From positions 620,001 through 684,000 of the forward strand of contig NZ_JACHCE010000001.1 in assembly GCF_014200605.1 (NCBI RefSeq): a DNA stretch of 64,000 nt, given 5' to 3'. The notes beneath the pieces are model-generated. The model worked only from the letters and a program-made list of their open reading frames with translations. It made no database searches and had not been told where the DNA came from. The stretch is from Pedobacter cryoconitis (GTDB lineage: Bacteria; Bacteroidota; Bacteroidia; Sphingobacteriales; Sphingobacteriaceae). Positions within the stretch are counted from its first letter, which is position 1. The number at the start of each line of letters is the position of its first letter. Positions 8,276-15,839 of the stretch are shown here, in pieces. The position numbers and the translations under genes are program-made.

Positions 8276-9187
8276 ATGCTCAGATATGCAGCAATTGACG
8301 TTGGCTCTAATGCCGTAAGACTGCTTATTGCAGATATAACATACAGTGAAAATGGGTTTGGTTTTAAAAAGAATACACTGGTAAGGGTTCCTTTAAGGTT
8401 AGGGGATGATGCCTTTCTGGATCATAAAATCTCAGCACGTAAAATTGAAGATCTGATTAAAACTATGCAGGCTTTCAAAAACCTGATGGATGTTTACCAG
8501 GTTACTAAATATCTTGCCTGTGCTACATCTTCGATGAGAGAAGCGCAGAACGGACTCGATATTATTCAATTAATCAACGAAAAAGCAAATGTAAATCTGG
8601 AGATTATTGAAGGCCAGAGAGAAGCAAATATTATTTATGCCAATCATATTGAAGATGACCTGGATATCAGGAAAAACTATCTTTATATAGATGTTGGTGG
8701 TGGTAGCACAGAATTGTCTGTTTTCGTGAATAAAGTTCCTGTAGCTTCTAAATCATTTGATATCGGAACGATCCGGATACTGGATAACCAGGATAAAGAA
8801 GAGACCTGGGAAGAAATGAAACTTTGGGTAAAAGATCAGACCAAATATCATAAAAACCTGGCAGGTATCGGTACAGGCGGAAATATCAATAAGCTTTATA
8901 AAATGGCAAATGAAAAGGAGGGGATGCCATTAACCTTTTTAAAGCTGAAATCTCTTTATAATCAATTGAACAGTCATTCTTTAAAAGAGCGGATTCAGCT
9001 TTTTAATTTAAATCCTGACCGTGCAGATGTAATTATCCCGGCCTGTGAGATTTTTATTACCTTAATGAAATGGACAGGTATCAAACAGATCCATGTACCC
9101 AGGGTAGGAATGGCAGATGGGATTATTAATCTGTTAATAGAAGAGAATCTGAATAAACAACAGCCAGATAGTCACCGTGGTGACTGA
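8276..9187 (+). CDS. ppx: Ppx/GppA family exopolyphosphatase
   Basis: A 303-residue member of the actin-like ASKHA fold. The phosphate-1 loop is YAAIDVGSNAVRLLIADI at residues 4-21, the second loop YIDVGGGSTELSVF near 140, and a later GIGTGGNINKLY. It is about the size of the two-domain short Ppx forms and lacks the C-terminal HD-like domain of E. coli Ppx. Activity may be on polyphosphate or on pppGpp; the ppk1 operon context favours polyphosphate. The last 62 bp overlap the converging phosphopantetheinyl transferase gene. Confidence 0.93.
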   Translation: MLRYAAIDVGSNAVRLLIADITYSENGFGFKKNTLVRVPLRLGDDAFLDHKISARKIEDLIKTMQAFKNLMDVYQVTKYLACATSSMREAQNGLDIIQLINEKANVNLEIIEGQREANIIYANHIEDDLDIRKNYLYIDVGGGSTELSVFVNKVPVASKSFDIGTIRILDNQDKEETWEEMKLWVKDQTKYHKNLAGIGTGGNINKLYKMANEKEGMPLTFLKLKSLYNQLNSHSLKERIQLFNLNPDRADVIIPACEIFITLMKWTGIKQIHVPRVGMADGIINLLIEENLNKQQPDSHRGD

Positions 9188-9692
9188 TGGATACAGCATG
9201 TTTCTGGCCGGTTAACTGATGGGTTAACTCAGGGAGTCCTGATGGGGTGCCGGCCAGAAGATAAAACTTTGATAAATTATTGAATTCTTCCTTATAAGCA
9301 GCTGAACGGGGGAGATAATGTAATTGAAGGTGTTCAAAATCTTCGGGTGCTGAAACAGCTATAGAATGGATGAAAGTTTTTTTAATTTCACTCCTGATCT
9401 GAAAAACCTCTCCCAGATAATTAATCTTTCCAAATGCCGCTGAACTATCAGTCTGTACCGTTTCACAATTGAAACTTAAGGGAACATAACTTCTGATACC
9501 GGTTTTGCGCTGTACAATCTTACAGGCTGCTTCTTTCATTGTCCAGATGAGCCATAGCATCACAACAGGACTGGGAGCTTCCAGGATCAGCTGCTGCTCA
9601 TTAAACGTACATATTTTAGTCAGATAACCTTTGCGCTGCCAGTTGCTTTCCAGCGCAGCTTTTCTCAGATCAACGATGTCATTTCCGATCAT
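9126..9692 (-). CDS. 4'-phosphopantetheinyl transferase superfamily protein
   Basis: A 188-residue protein transferring phosphopantetheine from CoA to a carrier-protein serine. It has the metal-binding motif MIGNDIVDL at the N-terminus and WTMKEAACKI near residue 60, the standard pair of AcpS/Sfp-type enzymes. I chose the ATG at 9692, not the upstream TTG at 9713, because the motif starts there. It then overlaps the ACP stop by 14 bp, giving translational coupling. As the last gene of the type III PKS operon it probably activates the adjacent ACP. Confidence 0.85.
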   Translation of the reverse strand: MIGNDIVDLRKAALESNWQRKGYLTKICTFNEQQLILEAPSPVVMLWLIWTMKEAACKIVQRKTGIRSYVPLSFNCETVQTDSSAAFGKINYLGEVFQIRSEIKKTFIHSIAVSAPEDFEHLQLHYLPRSAAYKEEFNNLSKFYLLAGTPSGLPELTHQLTGQKHAVSISHHGDYLAVVYSDSLLLTD

Positions 9693-9948
9693 GTGCAGCA
9701 AGCTTTGCCTCAATAACTTCTACAGTAGATTTTACGTCCAGCATTTTTGCCATAGAATCATTGTCTATTTCGATTCCGAATTTTTCTTCCAGGTCCAATA
9801 CGATGTCGACAAGATTGGCTGAATTTATTTTCAGATCTTTAATAAAATCTGTGTCTTCATTAATCGTATCCAATGCTGTTTTATCTTCGGTATACGGAGC
9901 TGCAATTTCTTTGATAGCTGCAATTAATACTTCTCTATCCATGATCAT
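9679..9948 (-). CDS. acyl carrier protein
   Basis: An 89-residue acidic protein with the phosphopantetheine site in DLKINSANLVDIVLDLEEKF; the attachment serine is S43. Spacing and helix pattern match type II ACPs, but the site reads NSANL rather than the DSLDT of housekeeping AcpP, marking it as a specialised carrier. Starts at 9948 (overlapping the ketosynthase stop by 14 bp) or 9942 (8 bp) are both possible. It is placed between its ketosynthase and its transferase, so it probably carries the acyl chain built for, or received by, the polyketide pathway. Confidence 0.9.
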   Translation of the reverse strand: MIMDREVLIAAIKEIAAPYTEDKTALDTINEDTDFIKDLKINSANLVDIVLDLEEKFGIEIDNDSMAKMLDVKSTVEVIEAKLAAHDRK

Positions 9949-11212
9949 ATTTTTTTAATATCAAACAGGCATTTACATCGCCAAAGCCGAAACTTGCCTT
10001 AGCCAGAATATTGATTTTTTTATCGAGGCAAAACCCTGGAATACGTTCAGGATCTACCAGTGCTGCAATCTCCGGATGCAGGTCTTCACAATTAATGTTT
10101 GGAAAGATAAATCCTCCGTCCAGTTGTAAAACGGAAGCCACACATTCAATACTGCCGGCAGCACTGATACAATGACCAATCATTCCTTTAATTGAATTGA
10201 TATAAGGAAAGTCTTTTCCCGAACGCCCCAGCGCTGTAACCCAGTTTTGTATTTCGAGCGTATCTTTTGAGGTGGCTGTTAAATGGCCATTGATCAGGTC
10301 AATTTCATCAGGCCTGATTCCGGAAGTCTTTAAAGCCATAGCAATACAGCGTTGTACTGCTAATGGGTTAGGGGCAGTCATGGTACCTGTTCCGCGCTGT
10401 CCGCCCGAATTTAAATGTCCGCCCAGTATTTCTCCATAAACTTTAGCACCTCTGGCTAAAGCGCTTTCCAGACTTTCTAAAACCATAGCCCCTGCACCAC
10501 TGCCAGGCACAAAACCACTTGCAGTTTCACTCATTGGACGGCTTCCTTTTTCAGGTGCATCATTATACTTATAAGTGCAGACTTTCATGGCATCAAAACC
10601 AGCCCATATATAAGGCCCGCTGTCACTTGTACTACCGGCAAGCATAATCGTTGCCTGACCTGTTTTGATGCGTTCATAAGCCATTAAAATGCTTTCGGTT
10701 CCTGTTGCACAGGCAGAAGAGTTTGTTGTGACCTGGTTACCCAGACCAAGCTTTCCGGCTAAATAGGCACTAATACCACTTGCCATAGTTTGTGCGACAA
10801 CTGTACTGCCCAGTTTGCGGATCTGCAGATTATCCAGTTTATAAACAGCATTTCTGAATTTATCAATTCCCGAAGTGCCTGTCCCGAAAATAGTACCACT
10901 TTCCCAGTCCGGTGTTTCGGCAGCAGCAGGTTCCAGTCCGGCATCTTTCCAGGCGTCCATACCTGCTATTACGCCATAAACAATCCCTGTGCTTTCGAGG
11001 TTCCGGATTTCCAGTGGAGTGAAGTACTGGAGGATACGCGATTCATCTATCACTGGTTTTCCTGCGATCTGGCAGGAGAAAAGAAGTTGTTCCAGCTGCG
11101 GATCATGCTTTATACCAGACAAACCATTTCTGATGGCTTGTGTGAATTGCGCAATGTCCGCACCATTTGGTGAAACAACCCCTAAACCGGTGATGACAAC
11201 ACGTTTAGTCAT
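9935..11212 (-). CDS. beta-ketoacyl-ACP synthase (KAS I/II type)
   Basis: A 425-residue thiolase-fold condensing enzyme with a complete Cys-His-His triad: C168 in SSACATGTES, H310 in NGHLTATSKD and H347 in KGMIGHCISAAGS. The segment around H310 reads NGHLTAT where fatty-acid enzymes usually have HGTxT, so this is a divergent, probably pathway-specific synthase. A glycine-rich GFVPGSGAGAMVLE follows the standard fold. Its ATG overlaps the dehydratase stop by 8 bp. It likely extends acyl-ACP on the adjacent carrier with malonyl units. Confidence 0.9.
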   Translation of the reverse strand: MTKRVVITGLGVVSPNGADIAQFTQAIRNGLSGIKHDPQLEQLLFSCQIAGKPVIDESRILQYFTPLEIRNLESTGIVYGVIAGMDAWKDAGLEPAAAETPDWESGTIFGTGTSGIDKFRNAVYKLDNLQIRKLGSTVVAQTMASGISAYLAGKLGLGNQVTTNSSACATGTESILMAYERIKTGQATIMLAGSTSDSGPYIWAGFDAMKVCTYKYNDAPEKGSRPMSETASGFVPGSGAGAMVLESLESALARGAKVYGEILGGHLNSGGQRGTGTMTAPNPLAVQRCIAMALKTSGIRPDEIDLINGHLTATSKDTLEIQNWVTALGRSGKDFPYINSIKGMIGHCISAAGSIECVASVLQLDGGFIFPNINCEDLHPEIAALVDPERIPGFCLDKKINILAKASFGFGDVNACLILKKYDHG

Positions 11213-11651
11213 TCATTTTTGTCGTTACCATCCCTGAAATATTCCCTTTACAAACCACTTCTCCAGCTTCATTTTTCATCACGACATTACAGTTCAGTTT
11301 TTTAAATCTGAAATATACTTTTTCGGCTGTTACCGTCACTTTTTCGCCCGGAAATACTGGTTTCATAAAATCCATCGCTGTCGAAGTCAGCATCACATGT
11401 GCTTTCAGCTCTGAATTGGTATTTTGTGAAAGATAAATACCCAGGCAAACCAGGCCAATCTGTGCCATAGTTTCTGTTAAGATTACTCCTGGTGTAACCG
11501 GTGCATCTTTAAAGTGCCCTTTATAGAAATCAAGGTCCTTATCAAAAGTATAAGTTCCGGTTGATCCGTTTTCATCAATCTGCAATAATTCATCTACAAA
11601 TAAAAAGGGCTTGCTGTAAGGTAATTTAGCTAGTATTTCTTGTGCGTTCAT
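11205..11651 (-). CDS. FabZ-like 3-hydroxyacyl-ACP dehydratase (hotdog fold)
   Basis: A 148-residue single hotdog domain. The catalytic pair of the FabZ/FabA family is visible in YKGHFKDAPVTPGVILTETMAQIG: H46 and E60 in this numbering. It should dehydrate 3-hydroxyacyl-ACP to trans-2-enoyl-ACP. I start at the ATG at 11651; the next ATG (11654) is equally possible, while the longer frame opens with TTG. It is separated from the type III PKS by 70 bp, the only sizeable gap in the operon, and overlaps the ketosynthase by 8 bp. Confidence 0.85.
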   Translation of the reverse strand: MNAQEILAKLPYSKPFLFVDELLQIDENGSTGTYTFDKDLDFYKGHFKDAPVTPGVILTETMAQIGLVCLGIYLSQNTNSELKAHVMLTSTAMDFMKPVFPGEKVTVTAEKVYFRFKKLNCNVVMKNEAGEVVCKGNISGMVTTKMND

Positions 11652-11721
11652 CATTATATTTTTTATTGTTTCAAAGATGTAAAGTAAATACAAAAATTGT
11701 TTAGAAACAGTTTAAAGTTTT

Positions 11722-12774
11722 TTACCACCGCAATAAGATCCGCTGCGCAGAAAATCCCGGGCCAAAACTAAGCATCAAACCTGTTTCACCTTTTTGTGGT
11801 TTTCTATCCATAATCCGTTCAAGCACATAGAGTACTGTAACGCTTGACATATTTCCATATAATCTCAGCACCTCTTTTGTATCGTCAATATCTTTGCCCA
11901 TAGAACCAAATAATTCTTCTACAACTTCTATGATTTTTTTTCCGCCCGGATGAAAAATGAGGTGATCTATAGCTTGAATTTCCAATCCGTTTTTAGCTAA
12001 AAACGGATGGATGATCGCAGGGAAATGCTGCCCGATTGTTTCAGGAACGGTTATATCCAGTATCATTTGTAAACCGGTATTGGTCAGTTTAAAACCCATT
12101 ATATCCTGAGTATCGTAGAAATGATACATCTCTTCATCCAGTATTTCCGGACCCTGATCATCGGGATGTGAAGATAAAAGTACACAGGCAGCACCATCGC
12201 CAAAAATAGCGGCACTTACAATATTGGCCATCGAAAAATCGTTTAGCTGAAAAGTTGCTGTAGGGGATTCTACGGCGATCAAAGCAGCTCTTTTACCCGG
12301 GTTAGCCTTTAAGAAATGTCTGGCATAGATTAATCCTGATATCCCTGCAGCACAGCCCATTTCCGTTACCGGAAGACGTACAATATCCTGCCTTAATTTT
12401 AAGGCATTGATCAGATAAGCGTCCAGAGAAGGAATCATAATCCCGGTACAGCTTACGGTAATGATATAATCAATATCCTGATTTTGCCAGCCGGCTTTTG
12501 CGATCGCATCGCTCAGACATTTTGTCCCCAGTTTTATACCTTCTCTGATATATATATTATTGCGTTCCTGGAAACCAAGATCACTGAATACCTCTTCGGG
12601 TGACATCAATGAGTAACGCTTGTCTACTGCCGCATTTTCAAATATCTTTTTAACCTTGCGGACAAATCTGTCTTCCTGTCCATGCAGCCATGCATCCAGA
12701 AAGGGGATAATTTCGGCTGTGGTCCTTGTATATTCAGGCAATGCTTTGCTGATGCTTTTTATAGTTACACTCAT
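11722..12774 (-). CDS. type III polyketide synthase (chalcone/stilbene synthase family)
   Basis: A 350-residue homodimeric ketosynthase acting directly on CoA (or carrier-bound) starters. The complete triad is C141 in EMGCAAGISGL, H275 in LIFHPGGKK and N308 in YGNMSSVTVLYVL, and the C-terminal GPG loop reads SFGPGFSAQRILL. These match plant chalcone synthase C164/H303/N336. Bacterial relatives make alkylresorcinols or alkylpyrones from long acyl chains. With a methyltransferase and flavoprotein directly upstream (1-nt overlaps), the gene order recalls Streptomyces griseus srsABC. Product inferred as a phenolic lipid. Confidence 0.93.
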   Translation of the reverse strand: MSVTIKSISKALPEYTRTTAEIIPFLDAWLHGQEDRFVRKVKKIFENAAVDKRYSLMSPEEVFSDLGFQERNNIYIREGIKLGTKCLSDAIAKAGWQNQDIDYIITVSCTGIMIPSLDAYLINALKLRQDIVRLPVTEMGCAAGISGLIYARHFLKANPGKRAALIAVESPTATFQLNDFSMANIVSAAIFGDGAACVLLSSHPDDQGPEILDEEMYHFYDTQDIMGFKLTNTGLQMILDITVPETIGQHFPAIIHPFLAKNGLEIQAIDHLIFHPGGKKIIEVVEELFGSMGKDIDDTKEVLRLYGNMSSVTVLYVLERIMDRKPQKGETGLMLSFGPGFSAQRILLRW

Positions 12775-13484
12775 TATATTTTAACTATCCATTGATAACG
12801 AAACGCCCATTTCCATTTGATAACATAATTTTTAAGCCCCAGTGTTTTTGAAAATGACAAGAGATCGGCCTTTTTAAACCCCCGAAGAATAGAAACCAGT
12901 CCATCTTCACGGGACATTGCATTGAGGCGGAATACAAAACATAAGCCCAGAAACAGGTAATAAGCAATAGCACTCCGCTGTAAATCATTGATCACAAAAC
13001 CCAGTCCTGCTGTTTTTTGAAAACTTTGCAGCAGGGCTATGATCTCCTGATCTTTAAAATGGTGTAAGGTTAAAGTGCAAAGGATTATATCTGTTGGTTC
13101 CTGTTGATTCAGCTCATTAAATACATCCTTACATTCATAACTTATATTGGTATATCCGGCAGATAAACTCCGTGCATGCGCTACTGTAAAATTATTGGCA
13201 TCAATCCCGGTCAGTACGAAATTCAGCTGATTGAGCTGCGCGTAATCGGCCAGTGCCCTTAACATATCTCCATTTCCGCATCCTATATCTGTAATACGTA
13301 TTAAAGTGGATTTTGGTTGTGTTTTGATTAAAAATTTAATCCCTTCAAGGGTCACTTTATTGCCGCCAAGCAAACGGTTGATACTGGCAATTTTATCAAG
13401 GGCATCCCTGAGTATTTCTCCTTCCATATCAAAGTTATCCATTATCTCGGGAGCGGTACTTCTGTTGGTAGTGTCTATAAACAT
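12774..13484 (-). CDS. class I SAM-dependent methyltransferase
   Basis: A 236-residue Rossmann methyltransferase. The SAM-binding loop is ITDIGCGNGDMLRAL (residues 64-78), an acidic residue closes strand 2 (LTGIDANN), and a motif IV-like LCTLTLHHF follows. The C-terminal part has a hydrophobic segment (AYYLFLGLCFVFRL) that may cover a lipophilic acceptor. It is coupled by single-base TAATG overlaps to the flavoprotein upstream and the type III PKS downstream. Methylation of a phenol hydroxyl or ring carbon of the polyketide is inferred. Confidence 0.85.
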   Translation of the reverse strand: MFIDTTNRSTAPEIMDNFDMEGEILRDALDKIASINRLLGGNKVTLEGIKFLIKTQPKSTLIRITDIGCGNGDMLRALADYAQLNQLNFVLTGIDANNFTVAHARSLSAGYTNISYECKDVFNELNQQEPTDIILCTLTLHHFKDQEIIALLQSFQKTAGLGFVINDLQRSAIAYYLFLGLCFVFRLNAMSREDGLVSILRGFKKADLLSFSKTLGLKNYVIKWKWAFRYQWIVKI

Positions 13485-14617
13485 TATTCCTGAACTGTTA
13501 AAAGATGACCATGCGTTTTTTTGATCAGCATAGGTAAGACAAAAGGGATATTTACCATCCCGCTGATGAGCTTTTCTGCTAAATATTCTTTGCTCAAAAT
13601 AGCTGATAAAGTACTGCCCATTCGCAATCTGGATTTAAAATTCTGATTCCAGGATATAATATAGCGTTTTTCCAGCTCAGTTCTGCTGGAAATATCTCCT
13701 TTAAAAAATGCGGTCAGTAAGGTTGCACAAATCTGCGCACTGTGAATAGCCATGGCCATACCATTTCCACATAAAGGATGTATTAAAGCAGCAGTGTCAC
13801 CAATCATCAGGATGTGATCAGTGACAGTTTTTCTTGCACCGAATGATAACTGACTGATAGTTAAAGGTGTCTCGAATAATGGTGTGCAACGTTCAAAAAT
13901 ATCTTTTAAGTGTTTATTCTGATAAAGTACCTTTTCCTGATATATCCCGATATTTTTATGTGTTTTGAAGGTATTATAATCTGCCAGATAACAGATATTT
14001 ATCTTTTGATCTTCAACTTTAGAAACCCCGCAATATCCTCCTTTAAAATTATGCAGTGCGATAAGATCATTTTGAAATTCTCCTGTATAGTGGGCTTTTA
14101 CAGCCAGAAATGGAGATTTTTGCTGAATAAAAGTTCTTTTTAATTTGAGATCGAGTGAAGAACGTTTCCCATAAGCGCCAATAACCTGTCTGACTATGAA
14201 TTGCTGCTTATTTTTAGTAGAAACCGTGAAGCTCTCTTTCCCGAATATAACGTGATTGACAGTATCCTGTATCACAAGTCCGCCTTTAGCTATAAATTTT
14301 TCATAAAGGAAGTTATCCAGTTGATACCTGCTGACTCCAAAACCGCCAAGCGGTAACCTGGTAAAAATACTATTGCCCTGAATTGTAGAGAATTGTAACC
14401 TGGTGATGATGGAAGGCCGAAGTATAGCCGGATCAGCATCCAGCCACTGCAAATAGGGGAGGATCTCATTAGAAACATATTCGCCGCAGACTTTATGATG
14501 AGGATATGTGTCTTTTTCAATCAGAATTACAGCTATTCCTGTCTTTTGGAGATGTAATGCCGCTGTTAATCCTGCTAATCCACCACCTATAATTAAGACA
14601 TCTGTTTGAGTGGGCAT
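13484..14617 (-). CDS. FAD-dependent oxidoreductase (geranylgeranyl-reductase/hydroxylase-like)
   Basis: A 377-residue flavoprotein of the p-hydroxybenzoate hydroxylase/geranylgeranyl reductase fold. The dinucleotide motif GGGLAG is at residues 11-16, a conserved KVCGEYV at 42-48, and the second FAD motif GDTAALIHPLCGNGM at 273-287. Relatives either hydroxylate aromatic rings or reduce polyprenyl double bonds. As first gene of the type III PKS operon, ring hydroxylation to a quinone is the more attractive role, by analogy with SrsC; reduction of an acyl chain is the alternative. Confidence 0.85.
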   Translation of the reverse strand: MPTQTDVLIIGGGLAGLTAALHLQKTGIAVILIEKDTYPHHKVCGEYVSNEILPYLQWLDADPAILRPSIITRLQFSTIQGNSIFTRLPLGGFGVSRYQLDNFLYEKFIAKGGLVIQDTVNHVIFGKESFTVSTKNKQQFIVRQVIGAYGKRSSLDLKLKRTFIQQKSPFLAVKAHYTGEFQNDLIALHNFKGGYCGVSKVEDQKINICYLADYNTFKTHKNIGIYQEKVLYQNKHLKDIFERCTPLFETPLTISQLSFGARKTVTDHILMIGDTAALIHPLCGNGMAMAIHSAQICATLLTAFFKGDISSRTELEKRYIISWNQNFKSRLRMGSTLSAILSKEYLAEKLISGMVNIPFVLPMLIKKTHGHLLTVQE

Positions 14618-14647
14618 AAAATGGGGTTGGGCGTTTTATTAATATAC

Positions 14648-14962
14648 AACAGATTCAGGGCTGATTTGTTCTGATGTAAAAAAAGAGGATATGCTTTTAC
14701 AGAACATGGTATTCTGATGTTATCCAATGTGCTTAAAGGTGATAAACCTATACAGATGAGTATACGTATTATTGAAATTTTCGTCAAATTAAGGGAGACG
14801 ATTCTTTTACATAAAGACATCTCATTATTAGTAGAGCAAATAGAGAAAAGGCTTGTTAAGCAAGATGAGAAAATTGATGTTCTTTTTACTTACCTGAGTA
14901 AATTTATTGAAAAGGATGAACAGCCAGGAATACGCATTGGTTTCAAGACTAAGAATGATTAA
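14648..14962 (+). pseudogene. ORF6N-domain protein remnant
   Basis: Reading in one frame gives NRFRADLF, a TGA stop at 14672-14674, then KKRGYAFTEHGILMLSNVL and an 81-residue open stretch from 14717 to the stop at 14962. These pieces correspond, as I recall the family, to the NRFPxDFMF, YAFTEQGVxMLSSVL and C-terminal helical parts of ORF6N (KilA-N-like, phage antirepressor-type) proteins. The middle is deleted and the N-terminus missing, so this is a decayed copy. The open part could still be translated as a small protein. Confidence 0.7.
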
Positions 14963-15056
14963 TGATGTTTTGTTGATTTTATAAGAGAATATGTTTCCAG
15001 CCAATCAGAACATGTTACAATTCTTTTTCTTATTCTTAAACCCTCAAAAAAACATA

Positions 15057-15100
15057 TATAGAAAGCCCTGCTCCATTTAAATGGAGCAGGGCTTTCTATA
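15057..15100. terminator. intrinsic terminator, 22-bp perfect palindrome
   Basis: Uninterrupted palindrome with 22-bp arms, centred at 15078/15079 (core CCATTTAAATGG), 13 nt after the pgl stop on the minus strand. It can also stop transcripts coming from the ORF6N remnant. No separate loop is present beyond the central bases. Confidence 0.75.
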
Positions 15101-15112
15101 AAGATGATGATC

Positions 15113-15838
15113 TTAGTTATCCAGCAATTTCGCCGCATCACTATCCAAAAACCAGGTAAGGCTACCATCAATCGGATCAATCAATTCAGATGGATACAAT
15201 TTGGTATTCTTAGGCTGACCTTCAATAACATGTTTAAGGGCTTCTGCTTTAGCTTCTCCAAATACAAGGAAAGCCACATTTTTTGCCTTATTAATTAAAG
15301 GAGCAGTGAAACTGATTCTGTAGGTATCTAATTTTTCAACAAATACGCTTTCCACAGTGACTTCTTTGCTATCCAGAATATCAGTACCAGGGAATAATGA
15401 AGCAGTATGCCCGTCATCGCCCATGCCTAATAAAATAAGATCAAATGAAAGATCTGCACCGGCAAAATGTGTATTGATAGCTTTTGCATATTCAATAGCA
15501 GCTTTTTCGGGAGCAAGCGTAGTATCTACAAAAAAGATGTGATCAGCAGCAACATTCAAAGGATCTAAAATTGATTTTTTAGCCATTAAGCCGTTATAGC
15601 TTTCATGTCCTGGAGGAACATTGCGTTCATCGCCGATAAAGAAAAATACTTTTGACCAGTCTAATTTTTCACGGTATGTGGTAGACAGCATCTCATATAA
15701 TTCTTTAGGGGAATTACCGCCTGTAAGCACAAAATTAAAACAATCTTTTTCAGCAATCGCTTTTTCAGCAATTGCAATAATATAATCTGCTAAGTCTTTC
15801 AGCAGCTCACTTTTTGTTTTATAGATAAGTAAATTCAT
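15113..15838 (-). CDS. pgl: 6-phosphogluconolactonase
   Basis: A 241-residue DevB/SOL-type lactonase hydrolysing 6-phosphoglucono-lactone, second step of the oxidative pentose phosphate pathway. Family signatures are FVLTGGNSPKELYE, FFFIGDERNVPPGHESYN and LILLGMGDDGHTASLFPGT. It is the last gene of the glucokinase-gnd-zwf-pgl operon, with a single base between the zwf stop and its ATG, and is followed by a strong palindromic terminator. Confidence 0.95.
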   Translation of the reverse strand: MNLLIYKTKSELLKDLADYIIAIAEKAIAEKDCFNFVLTGGNSPKELYEMLSTTYREKLDWSKVFFFIGDERNVPPGHESYNGLMAKKSILDPLNVAADHIFFVDTTLAPEKAAIEYAKAINTHFAGADLSFDLILLGMGDDGHTASLFPGTDILDSKEVTVESVFVEKLDTYRISFTAPLINKAKNVAFLVFGEAKAEALKHVIEGQPKNTKLYPSELIDPIDGSLTWFLDSDAAKLLDN

Positions 15839-15839
15839 A

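Noticed and set aside
9126..9713. PPTase start at 9713
   Set aside because: That codon is TTG and the conserved motif begins at ATG 9692.
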